DNA of 64,000 nt from Bacteroides acidifaciens (GTDB taxonomy: Bacteria; Bacteroidota; Bacteroidia; Bacteroidales; Bacteroidaceae). A program made the position numbers and the translations under genes. Under the pieces are notes generated by a model. It did not search any database, was not told where the DNA came from, and saw only the letters and a list, made by a program, of their open reading frames with translations. The stretch covers positions 1 through 64,000 of the forward strand of contig NZ_CAEUHO010000005.1 in NCBI RefSeq assembly GCF_903181435.1, written 5' to 3'. Positions 43,228 to 52,624 of this stretch are shown here, one piece after another; position 1 is the stretch's first letter, and each line of letters opens with the position of its first letter.

Positions 43228-45120
43228 ATGAAATTAAGAAAATATATAGTTGCCGGATTGATAGGCATCGTATCGTTGGGTTCTTGTACGTATCTTGACA
43301 AAGAACCGGATACGGAGATTAATATAGACATGGTCTTTGAAAATAAGACAAAGGTAGAATCTTGGCTGGCTAATGTATACAGTCGTATTCCTAATCCGGG
43401 AAATGATTGGTTGAATACATATGGATGGGAAGTATTTGCGGATGACCTGACTGCTTCCGCACGCTGGCAACAGTGGGACTGGCCTAATATCACTAAGATT
43501 CTTGGTGGATGGACGCCTAATACGCAATGGGCAGGTAATTTCTGGGATGGTCTTCCTCGGAAAATACGCCAGGCTTACATATTTATTGAGCGGGTGCATG
43601 CATTGCCTGAGGCCGATTTGCCACAGAAAGAAGTGGATTATATGAAAGCGGAAGCGCGTTTCCTTGCAGCTTATTATTGGTGGCAATTGTTGGAGACTTA
43701 TGGACCGATTCCTTTTAGACCCAATTACATTGCTCCTACTGACTTTACTCTTTCGGACTTAATGGTGGGACAGAGACCGTTTGACGAGATTGTCAGCCAT
43801 TTGGATAATGAAATGCTGGAAGCGGCAAAGCAACTGCCGCCCGTATGGCAAAGTGTAGAGAAATATGGTCGTATTACTTCCGTTATGTGTCTGACTATTC
43901 GTGCAAAAATGTTATTGTTTGCTGCCAGTCCGCTTGTGAATGGTAATGAGTGGTACATCGGGCATAAGAATAAGGAGGGAGAAGAACTGTTTAATTCTAC
44001 TTACAGTCAGGAAAAATGGGTCAAGGCTGCTGAGGCATGTAAACTTTTGCTTGATGAGGCAGAACAGGCTGGTTACCGTTTGTATGTGGAATATAATGCA
44101 GAAGGAGAGATTGACCCTTTCATTTCGCTTGAAAATGTTTGGTTTACCAAGTTTCAGGATGGAAATAAGGAAATTTTATTCCCTTACACAAAGCAGGATG
44201 CTTATCAAAGTTATCAGTTCTATACCAATAAGGCTGTGACTAAGGAGTATGGTGGAGGAAATGGTTTGGGAGTATATCAAGGGCTGGTAGATGCTTTCTT
44301 TATGAAGAACGGGCTTCCGATAACGAATAACAATGCAAAATATGTGGAAGAAGGTTTTTCTTCAGAAAAAGAGACAAGAGCCACTGAGTGGACAGGTGGA
44401 ACAGGACAAAAGGGAGAAGTGACTGCAGAAGGGACTTATAATATGTATTGCAACCGTGAACCGCGTTTCTATACAACAGTAAGTTATAATGGTTCTTGGT
44501 ATGCCTTAGCCGGACGTAAATATGAGTTCTTTAAGAACCAAAAAGATAACGATTACACACACGATGCTCCTCAAAATGGTTATTTGGTTCGTAAAAAAGT
44601 ATATCCTCAGGATAATCCGAAGAATGGCAGTTATAAATGGCGGCAAATGTTCTTGTACCGTTTATCAGCTTCTTTCCTTGATTATGCCGAAGCAATCAAT
44701 GAGGCTTATGATAATAAAGTATCCCGTGAGGAAGCATTGAAATATGTAAATAAGGTGCGTGAACGTGCAGGTGTGCGGCAGTATACATTAAATACTGTTT
44801 CATTGGATGACCCTAAATATATTCATGTAGATGACAATCAGCTGGCAGTACGTGAGGTAGTTCGTATGGAACGGCGTGTTGAACTTTGTTGCGAAGGCTC
44901 ACGCTGGTCGGATATCCGCCGTTGGAGAATCGTTGAGAGTCTTCCTGAAATGTGTGGAGATGACTATGGCATGAATTATGGTGGAACGAACAGTAATGAG
45001 TTCTATAAGAGAACTGTATTCCAAACGCGTGTATGGAAAAAGGCAATGTATTGGATGCCGGTATATTTCGAGGAGATAAATAAGAATCCTAACCTTGTTC
45101 AGGCTCCTTTCTGGAATTAA
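43228..45120 (+). CDS. SusD-like surface glycan-binding lipoprotein
   Basis: 630 residues, lipobox SLGSC then TYLDKEPDTE, an acidic stretch fitting the Bacteroidetes surface export signal. TPR-like helices and the SusD-family segments AEARFLAAYYWWQLLETYG and the C-terminal RxxERRVELxxEGxRWxDIRRW-type motif (RMERRVELCCEGSRWSDIRR). It caps the SusC barrel at the cell surface. Operonic with the next gene, 4 bp gap. Confidence 0.96.
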   Translation: MKLRKYIVAGLIGIVSLGSCTYLDKEPDTEINIDMVFENKTKVESWLANVYSRIPNPGNDWLNTYGWEVFADDLTASARWQQWDWPNITKILGGWTPNTQWAGNFWDGLPRKIRQAYIFIERVHALPEADLPQKEVDYMKAEARFLAAYYWWQLLETYGPIPFRPNYIAPTDFTLSDLMVGQRPFDEIVSHLDNEMLEAAKQLPPVWQSVEKYGRITSVMCLTIRAKMLLFAASPLVNGNEWYIGHKNKEGEELFNSTYSQEKWVKAAEACKLLLDEAEQAGYRLYVEYNAEGEIDPFISLENVWFTKFQDGNKEILFPYTKQDAYQSYQFYTNKAVTKEYGGGNGLGVYQGLVDAFFMKNGLPITNNNAKYVEEGFSSEKETRATEWTGGTGQKGEVTAEGTYNMYCNREPRFYTTVSYNGSWYALAGRKYEFFKNQKDNDYTHDAPQNGYLVRKKVYPQDNPKNGSYKWRQMFLYRLSASFLDYAEAINEAYDNKVSREEALKYVNKVRERAGVRQYTLNTVSLDDPKYIHVDDNQLAVREVVRMERRVELCCEGSRWSDIRRWRIVESLPEMCGDDYGMNYGGTNSNEFYKRTVFQTRVWKKAMYWMPVYFEEINKNPNLVQAPFWN

Positions 45121-45124
45121 TTAA

Positions 45125-46285
45125 ATGAAAAGCATGATTATGAATAAGATAATGAAATTAATATGCTTGCTCTTTCTGGCATCGATAGTAGCGAGCTGTA
45201 ATAAAGATCCGGAGTACTACACACTGGAAACGCCTGCAGACCAGATGCTATTAAAGGCTTCTTCTGCTGACCTTACTTTGGAGAAAGAGAAGGAGAACGA
45301 GACTGCGGTTACTTTTACGTGGAATGCTGCAGCACAGCGTGGTGGTGCTGACGCCAGTATTGCTTATTTCTTTAGAATGTATATGGCGGACTTACACTCC
45401 AATGTCACTAGCTTGTATGAAATTGAAGCTGGAGAACGCTCTATTAGCTTCACGCATAATGAGCTGAATGATATTTTGGCTTCTTGGAGCATACTTCCCG
45501 GAGATAAAGTTACTATTGAGGCAGAGGTAATCGCTCAAGTGAATTCGTCTGCTCAGTATTTGAAACCGGAATTGTCGAAAACACAATTGGATGTGGTCGG
45601 GTATGATAAGAATGCTACTGCGATTTATATGGTAATGGTAGATGATGCCGGAGAAAGAACGGTTCGGAGAATGACGGAAAAAGTTGTCGGTTCGGGAATC
45701 TACCAATCACAGGCAGAGTTGAAACCATGCAAGTACTTCTTTGCGCTTAGTGCGGAATCGGATTATCCATGTTACATGAAAGGCGAAAATGGAGATAACT
45801 CTTTGCAGTATGTAACGGAAGAAGGTGATTATGAGATGCTGGAGAATACAAAGAGCGGTACATATACAATGGTGGTTGATCTGAACGTATTTGATGTTAA
45901 CATAGTCAGTTTGTATCCTTTGCCGAAGGATGGTATTTGGATTGTCGGTAATTCCTGCGAGGTAGGTTGGGATTTGGGAGTTGCTAAAGAGAAAGGAGCT
46001 CTACAAAGTAAGGACCCACGCCATCCGGAGCTTTGGACCTATACTGGTAATTTCTATTATAATGATGGTAGCAATGAATTCAAACTTTCAGTGGAACTTG
46101 ACTGGGGTGGTAAATTTTTCTTTGCTCCTCATGCGGCAGCTAATCCGGTTGCAGAACATGAACTTGGGGAAGCAAGATACCAGGACAATGGTGGCGACTT
46201 GAAATGGAGCGTTGCATCAGACGGTAAATATACCTTGACAGTAGACCTTGACCAAATGAAGATATATCTGGACCCTGTCGAGTAA
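45125..46285 (+). CDS. SusE/SusF-like surface glycan-binding lipoprotein
   Basis: 386 residues; lipobox IVASC then NKDPEYYTLETP. SusE-type N-terminal Ig-like domain (about 30-150) and C-terminal starch-binding-like module (DGIWIVGNSCEVGWDLG ... ELDWGGKFFFAPHA). Alternative ATGs at 45134, 45140 and 45152 precede the hydrophobic core. It binds glycan on the surface beside SusCD. Confidence 0.85.
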   Translation: MKSMIMNKIMKLICLLFLASIVASCNKDPEYYTLETPADQMLLKASSADLTLEKEKENETAVTFTWNAAAQRGGADASIAYFFRMYMADLHSNVTSLYEIEAGERSISFTHNELNDILASWSILPGDKVTIEAEVIAQVNSSAQYLKPELSKTQLDVVGYDKNATAIYMVMVDDAGERTVRRMTEKVVGSGIYQSQAELKPCKYFFALSAESDYPCYMKGENGDNSLQYVTEEGDYEMLENTKSGTYTMVVDLNVFDVNIVSLYPLPKDGIWIVGNSCEVGWDLGVAKEKGALQSKDPRHPELWTYTGNFYYNDGSNEFKLSVELDWGGKFFFAPHAAANPVAEHELGEARYQDNGGDLKWSVASDGKYTLTVDLDQMKIYLDPVE

Positions 46286-46309
46286 TCTTCATAATGAGTT
46301 TATTAAAAT

Positions 46310-46813
46310 ATGAAAATCATGAAAAAACTGTTTATTATAATCTATTTGCTTGCCAATATAGTTGTGTTGGGAGCCTGCGGTGACGTAGAAAGTGTGGGTG
46401 AACCGCAGCCGCGTGTACCGAGAGTGGAAGTAGAGTCAGAAAATTACTATGTACAAATTGTGCAGGAGAATATTGATGGAGTTGCCTTCGTCTACCGTTG
46501 GCTGGATATGGATACGGCATCGAAATATGTCATAACTTTGAAATATGAAGGGACGGCCGAAACGCTGGAAATAGAGGATAAGAGCATATTGACTTATGAC
46601 GGAGTGCGTGAACTGCTTTTTACCAATCGGCAGATAATGGAATATATGAGAACTTTTGGATTGGATGGAAAGGAAGCTCAACTGAGCATTACATTAGAAG
46701 CGTTTCAGGCAGACGGTGCACCAATCACTTCCGAAGCAGCTAAGGCATCAAAGACCTCTAAGATCGATATTATATTGGGTCCCGGTGTGGAGTTAAAGCT
46801 AGATTTGGAATAG
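46310..46813 (+). CDS. Short surface lipoprotein, SusE-N-domain-like
   Basis: 167 residues; lipobox VLGAC then GDVESVGEP. A single Ig-like domain (VAFVYRWLDMDTASKYVITL ... KIDIILGPGVELKLDLE) like the N-terminal part of SusE proteins, without a carbohydrate-binding module. Lies between SusE-like and GH43 genes in the same operon. Probably an auxiliary glycan-binding or spacer protein. Confidence 0.65.
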   Translation: MKIMKKLFIIIYLLANIVVLGACGDVESVGEPQPRVPRVEVESENYYVQIVQENIDGVAFVYRWLDMDTASKYVITLKYEGTAETLEIEDKSILTYDGVRELLFTNRQIMEYMRTFGLDGKEAQLSITLEAFQADGAPITSEAAKASKTSKIDIILGPGVELKLDLE

Positions 46814-46847
46814 AATAGTAACAATTAACAAGAAAAACTCAAAACTT

Positions 46848-47909
46848 ATGTATATGCAAAATATAATCGCGCTTGGAATGATTTCCCTATTCACTTGGGG
46901 GTGCGGTAATAGCGACAAGCAGAAAGGTGAAACGGTGCAAACACCGTTGGTAGACAAAGTGTGGTATTCAAATCCGGTTATAGACTCCGACAATCCGGAC
47001 CCGACAGTGATAAAGGCAGAGGATGGATATTTCTATCTGTACGCTACGGGAGGTAATACCTGGATACATAAGTCCAAGGACCTGGTACATTGGACTTATG
47101 TAAATGGTGCTTATGAGGATGATAAAAAACCGTCATGGGAGCCGGATGCTGGTATTTGGGCACCGGATATCAACTATATTGATGGTAAATATGTAATGTA
47201 CTACTCTTTGTCCAAATGGGGCGGTGGAGAAACTTGTGGTATTGGAGTTTCTGTTTCGGATAGACCGGAAGGACCGTTTACTGATCAAGGTAAGTTATTC
47301 CGGAGCAATGAAATTGGCGTGCACAACAGTATCGACCCTTTCTATATCGAAGATAACGGCAAGAAGTATCTATTTTGGGGAAGTTGGTATGGCATTTGGG
47401 GAGTTGAACTGAGCGAGGATGGTCTTTCGCTGAAAGGTGGAATAGAGAATGCGAAAGCAACAAAGATACAAGTTGCTGCCAATACCGGAAACACCAATGC
47501 TTACGAGGGATCATATATATTGAAAAGAGGCGATTATTATTACTTATTCTGCTCTACCGGTACTTGTTGTGAAGGTGCGAATAGTACTTATCAGACGGTA
47601 GTATGCCGTTCTACAAATCTTTTCGGTCCTTATGTAAATAAGGCAGGCGAAAAGATGAACGATAACAAACATGAGGTGTTGATACATAAGAATGATGCAT
47701 TCCTAGGTACAGGACACAATGCTGAAATAGTACAAGATGATGAAGGTAAAGATTGGATAATCTATCACGCTTACCGCACTTCCGATCCATCTTTGGGTCG
47801 CGTAGTCTTGCTTGATAGAGTGTATTGGGATGACAACGGATGGCCTTATCTCGTAGGGGACGGTCCGGTTGTAAAGGCGGAAGCGCCTGTTTTCAAGAAT
47901 AATAAGTAA
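46848..47909 (+). CDS. GH43-family glycosidase, lipoprotein
   Basis: 353 residues; MISLFTWGC lipobox then GNSDKQKGE. Five-bladed propeller with the GH43 triad: base Asp in DSDNPDPTVIKAEDGY (about 50), pKa-modulating Asp in HNSIDPFY (about 163), acid Glu in NAYEGSYILKRGDYYYLF (about 220). Family activities are mainly alpha-L-arabinofuranosidase, arabinanase and beta-xylosidase. As the only lipid-anchored enzyme of the PUL, it may act at the cell surface. Confidence 0.9.
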   Translation: MYMQNIIALGMISLFTWGCGNSDKQKGETVQTPLVDKVWYSNPVIDSDNPDPTVIKAEDGYFYLYATGGNTWIHKSKDLVHWTYVNGAYEDDKKPSWEPDAGIWAPDINYIDGKYVMYYSLSKWGGGETCGIGVSVSDRPEGPFTDQGKLFRSNEIGVHNSIDPFYIEDNGKKYLFWGSWYGIWGVELSEDGLSLKGGIENAKATKIQVAANTGNTNAYEGSYILKRGDYYYLFCSTGTCCEGANSTYQTVVCRSTNLFGPYVNKAGEKMNDNKHEVLIHKNDAFLGTGHNAEIVQDDEGKDWIIYHAYRTSDPSLGRVVLLDRVYWDDNGWPYLVGDGPVVKAEAPVFKNNK

Positions 47910-47993
47910 TTGGTATAGGATAATTGCAACTATATAGCTGCAATTATCCTAATTTTGTTCTCGAATTTTAAATTTATAGGTTTTAAAAATGTT

Positions 47994-50537
47994 ATGAAAA
48001 AGAAATTACTGCTGGTTTTGCTCTGTATTTTACAAAGTTTTCTATTTGTATTGCAAGCACAAAATACACAACGGAATATCGCATATACGGATGATAACGT
48101 GAGGTTCACAGTCATCTCCGATGGAGCGCTCCGCTTGGAATATGCTCCGGATGGGAAATTTGTAGATAGCAAGTCTCATATCGCTATCAATCGTCTGTAT
48201 CCTCAAGTAGATTACAAGTTAAAAACAAGAGGAGGATGGGTTGAAATAACGACTTCTAAGATGAAGATGCGTTATAAGAAAAACAGTGGACAGTTTACAG
48301 ATAAGAACTTAATCATCACCGCTGCTAAAGAAATGCTGCCTTTTTCCTGGAAACCCGGTATGCAACAGAAGGGTAACTTGAAAGGTACTTATCGTACATT
48401 GGATGGCATGGATGGTGATACGCAGACACAGACTTGGGTGGCTGATACAAAGAAGGGTGACAAACTGAAACTGGAAGATGGCCTGCTGGCTACGGATGGC
48501 TGGACGTTCATTGATGATTCACAAGGGATTCTGTTTGATGATGATAAGGATTGGAATTGGGTGAAAGAGCGTCCGGCTAATGGTGGGCAGGACTGGTATT
48601 TCATGGCTTACGGACATGATTATAAAGCGGCTCTGAAAGATTATACCCTTTTTGCCGGAAAAGTGCCGTTGCCGCCCCGCTATGCGTTTGGTTACTGGTG
48701 GTCGCGCTATTGGTTGTACTCTGATAAGGAATTCCGCAATCTGATTGATAATTTCCATACGTATCAGATCCCTTTGGATGTATTGGTGGTAGATATGGAT
48801 TGGCACTATACGGAACAAGGAAAAGGCGGCTGGACCGGTTGGACCTGGAACAGGGACTTGTTTCCGGATCCGAAAGGATTCCTCGGATACCTCAAACAAA
48901 ATGACGTGAAAATAACCCTCAACCTGCATCCGGCAGATGGAGTGGCTTCTTATGAAGAGAAATATCCTGGATTGGCAAAGGACATGGGAGTTGACCCTCA
49001 GTCCAAACAAACGATTCCATGGATAAACTCAGATAAGAAGTTTATTAAGAATATGTTCAAGAATGTATTGACTCCAATGGAGAAAGACGGAGTTGATTTC
49101 TGGTGGTTGGATTGGCAGCAAGGGATATATGACCCGAAAGTGAAGAATTTGAGTAATACTTGGTGGATCAATTACGCATTCTTCAGCCAAATGGAAAAGA
49201 ACAGGGATACGCGTCCGATGTTGTACCATCGCTGGGGAGGTTTGGGAAATCACCGCTATCAAGTTGGTTTTTCAGGTGATGCGGTTGTGTCATGGAAATC
49301 ATTGGATTTTCAGCCTTATTTCAATTCTACGGCATCCAATGTATTGTATGGCTATTGGAGCCATGACTTGGGCGGACATATCGGTGAAAGTATCGATCCG
49401 GAAATGTATACTCGCTGGTTGCAATTCGGAGCTCTAAGTCCGATTATGCGTACGCACTCGCAAAAGAGTGCCGGTTTGAATAAGGAGCCGTGGGTGTTTA
49501 ACAAAGAGTATTGTGATATTCTTCGTAGGACAATCCGGCAGCGTTATGAGATGGCTCCGTATATTTACACAATGGCTCGTAAAGGGTATGATGAAGGGTT
49601 GTCACTTTGCCGGCCGATGTACTATGACTATCCGGAAAGTAAAGAAGCTTATGAATTCCGCAGTGAATATATGTTTGGAGATGATGTTTTGGTTGCTCCC
49701 GCTACGGCTCCGGCAAAGGATGGTTATGTACAGGTGCGTGCATGGTTGCCCGAAGGGGAGTGGTATGAACTGCATACCGGTACTTTGCTGAAAGGCGGTC
49801 AGATTGTAGAGCGTCCTTTTGCTATCGACGAATATCCGATTTATGTAAAAGCAGGCGCTGTATTGCCAATGTACACAAGCAAAGTGATGAACTTGAATGG
49901 CAATGACGAAGAAGTTGTAATTACCGTATTTCCCGGTGGAAATGGGACGTCTTCCTTTAGTTTCTACGAGGATAATGGAAACGATAAGAATTATGCGTCA
50001 GAATATGCTGTGACTAAACTGGCAGCTTCCTGCCAGGGACAGGAACAAACAATTGTTATCGGCAAGCGTGAAGGACAATATAAAAATATGCCTGTTTCGC
50101 GTTCATTTAAAGTGAAGGTGCTTTCATCACTTGTTCCACAATCTGTTACAGTGAACGGACAACCTGCAAAATACGAATACTTGGGTGAAGAGTTTGCCCT
50201 TTTTGTTGATTTGCCGGTTTTGTCTTGCGAACAGGAAAAGGTCATTAAAATAGTTTATCCTGTGGAAACGGCTGATATGAACGGTTTATTGGGTGCATCG
50301 AGACGAGTTGCCAAATCGATGGAGCAGTTGAAATATCGTGATTCATATATTTGCTTTAAAGAAGAATTTGGTAAGATGGGAAGCCTTAGAGAGGCGGTAA
50401 CTTATGCACCAGAAAAAATATCTTCTTTGGTTTCCGATTTTTGGAAAAGTTATAATGATTTTCCGGAAGTTCTGAAACACCAAGGGTTGAACGATGATAA
50501 TAAGGCGTGGTTCTTGCAGTCTATTTGCTGGAAATAA
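47994..50537 (+). CDS. GH31-family alpha-glycosidase
   Basis: 847 residues from ATG 47994 (signal peptide MKKKLLLVLLCILQSF); an upstream in-frame ATG at 47955 would precede it without reason. N-terminal beta-domain, barrel with VDFWWLDWQQG (nucleophile Asp about 373), FSGDAVVSW (acid/base Asp about 428), then GDDVLVAPA, a proximal beta domain, and an extra C-terminal helical stretch of about 90 residues (after IKIVYPVET). GH31 enzymes are alpha-glucosidases or alpha-xylosidases. Last gene of the PUL. Confidence 0.92.
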   Translation: MKKKLLLVLLCILQSFLFVLQAQNTQRNIAYTDDNVRFTVISDGALRLEYAPDGKFVDSKSHIAINRLYPQVDYKLKTRGGWVEITTSKMKMRYKKNSGQFTDKNLIITAAKEMLPFSWKPGMQQKGNLKGTYRTLDGMDGDTQTQTWVADTKKGDKLKLEDGLLATDGWTFIDDSQGILFDDDKDWNWVKERPANGGQDWYFMAYGHDYKAALKDYTLFAGKVPLPPRYAFGYWWSRYWLYSDKEFRNLIDNFHTYQIPLDVLVVDMDWHYTEQGKGGWTGWTWNRDLFPDPKGFLGYLKQNDVKITLNLHPADGVASYEEKYPGLAKDMGVDPQSKQTIPWINSDKKFIKNMFKNVLTPMEKDGVDFWWLDWQQGIYDPKVKNLSNTWWINYAFFSQMEKNRDTRPMLYHRWGGLGNHRYQVGFSGDAVVSWKSLDFQPYFNSTASNVLYGYWSHDLGGHIGESIDPEMYTRWLQFGALSPIMRTHSQKSAGLNKEPWVFNKEYCDILRRTIRQRYEMAPYIYTMARKGYDEGLSLCRPMYYDYPESKEAYEFRSEYMFGDDVLVAPATAPAKDGYVQVRAWLPEGEWYELHTGTLLKGGQIVERPFAIDEYPIYVKAGAVLPMYTSKVMNLNGNDEEVVITVFPGGNGTSSFSFYEDNGNDKNYASEYAVTKLAASCQGQEQTIVIGKREGQYKNMPVSRSFKVKVLSSLVPQSVTVNGQPAKYEYLGEEFALFVDLPVLSCEQEKVIKIVYPVETADMNGLLGASRRVAKSMEQLKYRDSYICFKEEFGKMGSLREAVTYAPEKISSLVSDFWKSYNDFPEVLKHQGLNDDNKAWFLQSICWK

Positions 50538-50798
50538 GAGTATAGATGAACGGGGAATAATGAAGGGGAAATCCTTTTCGGGCACTTTCCTCTTTTGTTT
50601 TTCGAGCTGAAACCTGTCAAGGACTTGACAAATGCATTTTAATATCGTATCTTTATAGTTCAAGGAAATAGATTTCTGTTTGATAATAAATGAATGAAAA
50701 AATTAGATAAAATGAATATATAAGTAGTATAATATAGTGATAATTGTCCTCTGTCTTCTTGGGCTATACTAGAAGATAGAGGAACTGATATAGGCTAT

Positions 50799-50832
50799 GG
50801 CTGCGAATTCCACAAAATTCGTAGCCTTTTTT
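50799..50832 (+). terminator. Terminator of the PUL operon
   Basis: ggctgcgaatt ... aattcgtagcc followed by ttttttg. The 535-bp gap 50538-51072 has no gene I can support. Confidence 0.8.
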
Positions 50833-50939
50833 GTTGTAAAAGATGGACGATAAGGTCGAATTTACAATTTGAGAGTTTATAATAAACCTGGATACCGTTT
50901 ATAATAAACTGCTCAAAAGTCTATTATAAATGTACCATA

Positions 50940-51029
50940 CATTTGTGTACTAAACTGTAATTATTTTTGCGAGAACGTTTTTCTTTGTGTGGTATCTCTC
51001 GAGTTTGAGGTAATTATAGTACACAAATG
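50940..51029. repeat. 13-bp inverted repeat flanking a promoter-like box
   Basis: catttgtgtacta (50940-50952) and tagtacacaaatg (51017-51029) are exact complements; TATTTTTG lies inside at 50962-50969. Both neighbouring genes end here (convergent), so no obvious client gene. Confidence 0.5.
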
Positions 51030-51072
51030 GTGTAGTATCTTACTTTTACAAGATGGAGCGGAAGGAGGCTCT

Positions 51073-52611
51073 CTATCCTGCCCAGTTCTCCCTGTCCAAG
51101 TTCCGATAACTTATGGCTTCTGCCAAATGGGAGGGAAGTATTTGTTCGCTTTCCTCTAAATCTGCAATAGTCCGTGCCACCTTTAGTATTCGGTCGTATG
51201 CGCGGGCAGAGAGATTGAGCCGTTCCATTGCATTCTTCAGTAAGGCGAGTCCCTTGTCATCCGGGCGGGCATATAGTGATAGTAACTTGCTATTCATCTG
51301 TGCATTGCAATAGATGCCGGAGCATCCGGTATAACGCTTCTCCTGTATCTGCCGGGCTTTAATGACCCGTTCGCGGATGGATGCGCTGGACTCTCCTCTT
51401 CGTTGGTCGGAAATTTTATCAAAAGGGACTGGGATGATTTCAATCTGAATATCAATCCTGTCGAGCAAAGGTCCGGAAATCTTATTTAAGTATTTTTGCA
51501 CCTGTCCGGGGCTACATACGCAAGCTTTCGTGGGGTGATTGTAATATCCGCAAGGGCAAGGATTCATCGAAGCTACCAATGTGAAACTGGCAGGATAGTC
51601 TACACTGCTTTTTACACGTGAGATGGTGATTCGCCTGTCTTCCAGTGGCTGACGTAGAACTTCAAGTACATTTTTTGAAAATTCAGGGAGTTCGTCTAGA
51701 AATAAAATGCCGTTATGAGCCAGGCTTATTTCTCCCGGTTGAGGAAAACTTCCCCCTCCCACCATTGCTGATTGCGAGATTGTATGATGGGGAGATTGGA
51801 ATGGGCGTTGGGTTATTAATGAAGAGTTCCGGTTCAATTTTCCGGCTACAGAGTGTATTTTGGTCGTTTCGAGACTTTCTCCTAAAGAAAGTGGTGGAAG
51901 AATAGATGGCAACCGTTTGGCCATCATTGATTTTCCACTGCCTGGGGCACCCACCATAATTATATTATGTCCGCCGGCGGCGGCTACTTCCAATGCCCTT
52001 TTTACATTCTCCTGCCCTTTTACATCAGCGAAATCAAATTCAAAGTTGCTTTGTTGGGCATAGAATTCTTCTCGTGTATTAACGATGGTCGGTTCTAACT
52101 CGCGCTCGTCATTGAAGAATTCAATAACTTCTTTGATATTGCTAACTCCATAAACTTTCAACTGATTGACGACAGCAGCTTCCCGTGCATTTTGTTGCGG
52201 GATGATTAATCCTTCAAATCCATCTTCACGAGCTTTGATGGCGATAGGGAGTGCTCCTTTGATGGGTTGTATGCTTCCGTCAAGACTTAGTTCGCCCATT
52301 AACAGGTAGCGGGGGAATTTTTCAGCTGATATTGTTTCATTTGCGCCCAGCAGACCGATGGCAAGCGGCAAGTCGTAGGCTGAACCTTCTTTACGGATAT
52401 CTGCCGGTGCCATGTTGACTATCAGGTTACTGGTCGGCATCTTGTAACCATTGACTTGAAGTGCGGAAATGATACGCTGATGGCTTTCCTTGACCGCAGA
52501 ATCCGGAAGGCCAACGAGATAGAACATACAGCCACGCGAGCTGTTTACTTCGATTGTGATGAGTGTTGCGTCAATACCTTGAACAGCCGCTCCGAATACT
52601 TTTATTAACAC
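51073..52611 (-). CDS. yifB: YifB/ComM-like Mg-chelatase-type AAA+ ATPase
   Basis: 512 residues, GTG start at 52611. N-terminal ChlI/Lon-protease-like fold (about 1-165), AAA+ core with Walker A GAPGSGKSMMAKRLP, Walker B GILFLDELPEF, sensor and C-terminal Mg_chelatase_C. ComM-type helicases promote branch migration during natural transformation; role in Bacteroides is not established. Start is 13 bp from the end of the thioredoxin-like gene, indicating one minus-strand operon. Confidence 0.93.
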   Translation of the reverse strand: MLIKVFGAAVQGIDATLITIEVNSSRGCMFYLVGLPDSAVKESHQRIISALQVNGYKMPTSNLIVNMAPADIRKEGSAYDLPLAIGLLGANETISAEKFPRYLLMGELSLDGSIQPIKGALPIAIKAREDGFEGLIIPQQNAREAAVVNQLKVYGVSNIKEVIEFFNDERELEPTIVNTREEFYAQQSNFEFDFADVKGQENVKRALEVAAAGGHNIIMVGAPGSGKSMMAKRLPSILPPLSLGESLETTKIHSVAGKLNRNSSLITQRPFQSPHHTISQSAMVGGGSFPQPGEISLAHNGILFLDELPEFSKNVLEVLRQPLEDRRITISRVKSSVDYPASFTLVASMNPCPCGYYNHPTKACVCSPGQVQKYLNKISGPLLDRIDIQIEIIPVPFDKISDQRRGESSASIRERVIKARQIQEKRYTGCSGIYCNAQMNSKLLSLYARPDDKGLALLKNAMERLNLSARAYDRILKVARTIADLEESEQILPSHLAEAISYRNLDRENWAG

Positions 52612-52624
52612 GTTTGGTTACTGG

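Noticed and set aside
51073-52611. YifB as magnesium chelatase of tetrapyrrole synthesis
   Set aside because: The N-terminal Lon/ChlI-like fold plus single AAA+ chain and lack of chlorophyll-type partners identify the ComM/YifB family.
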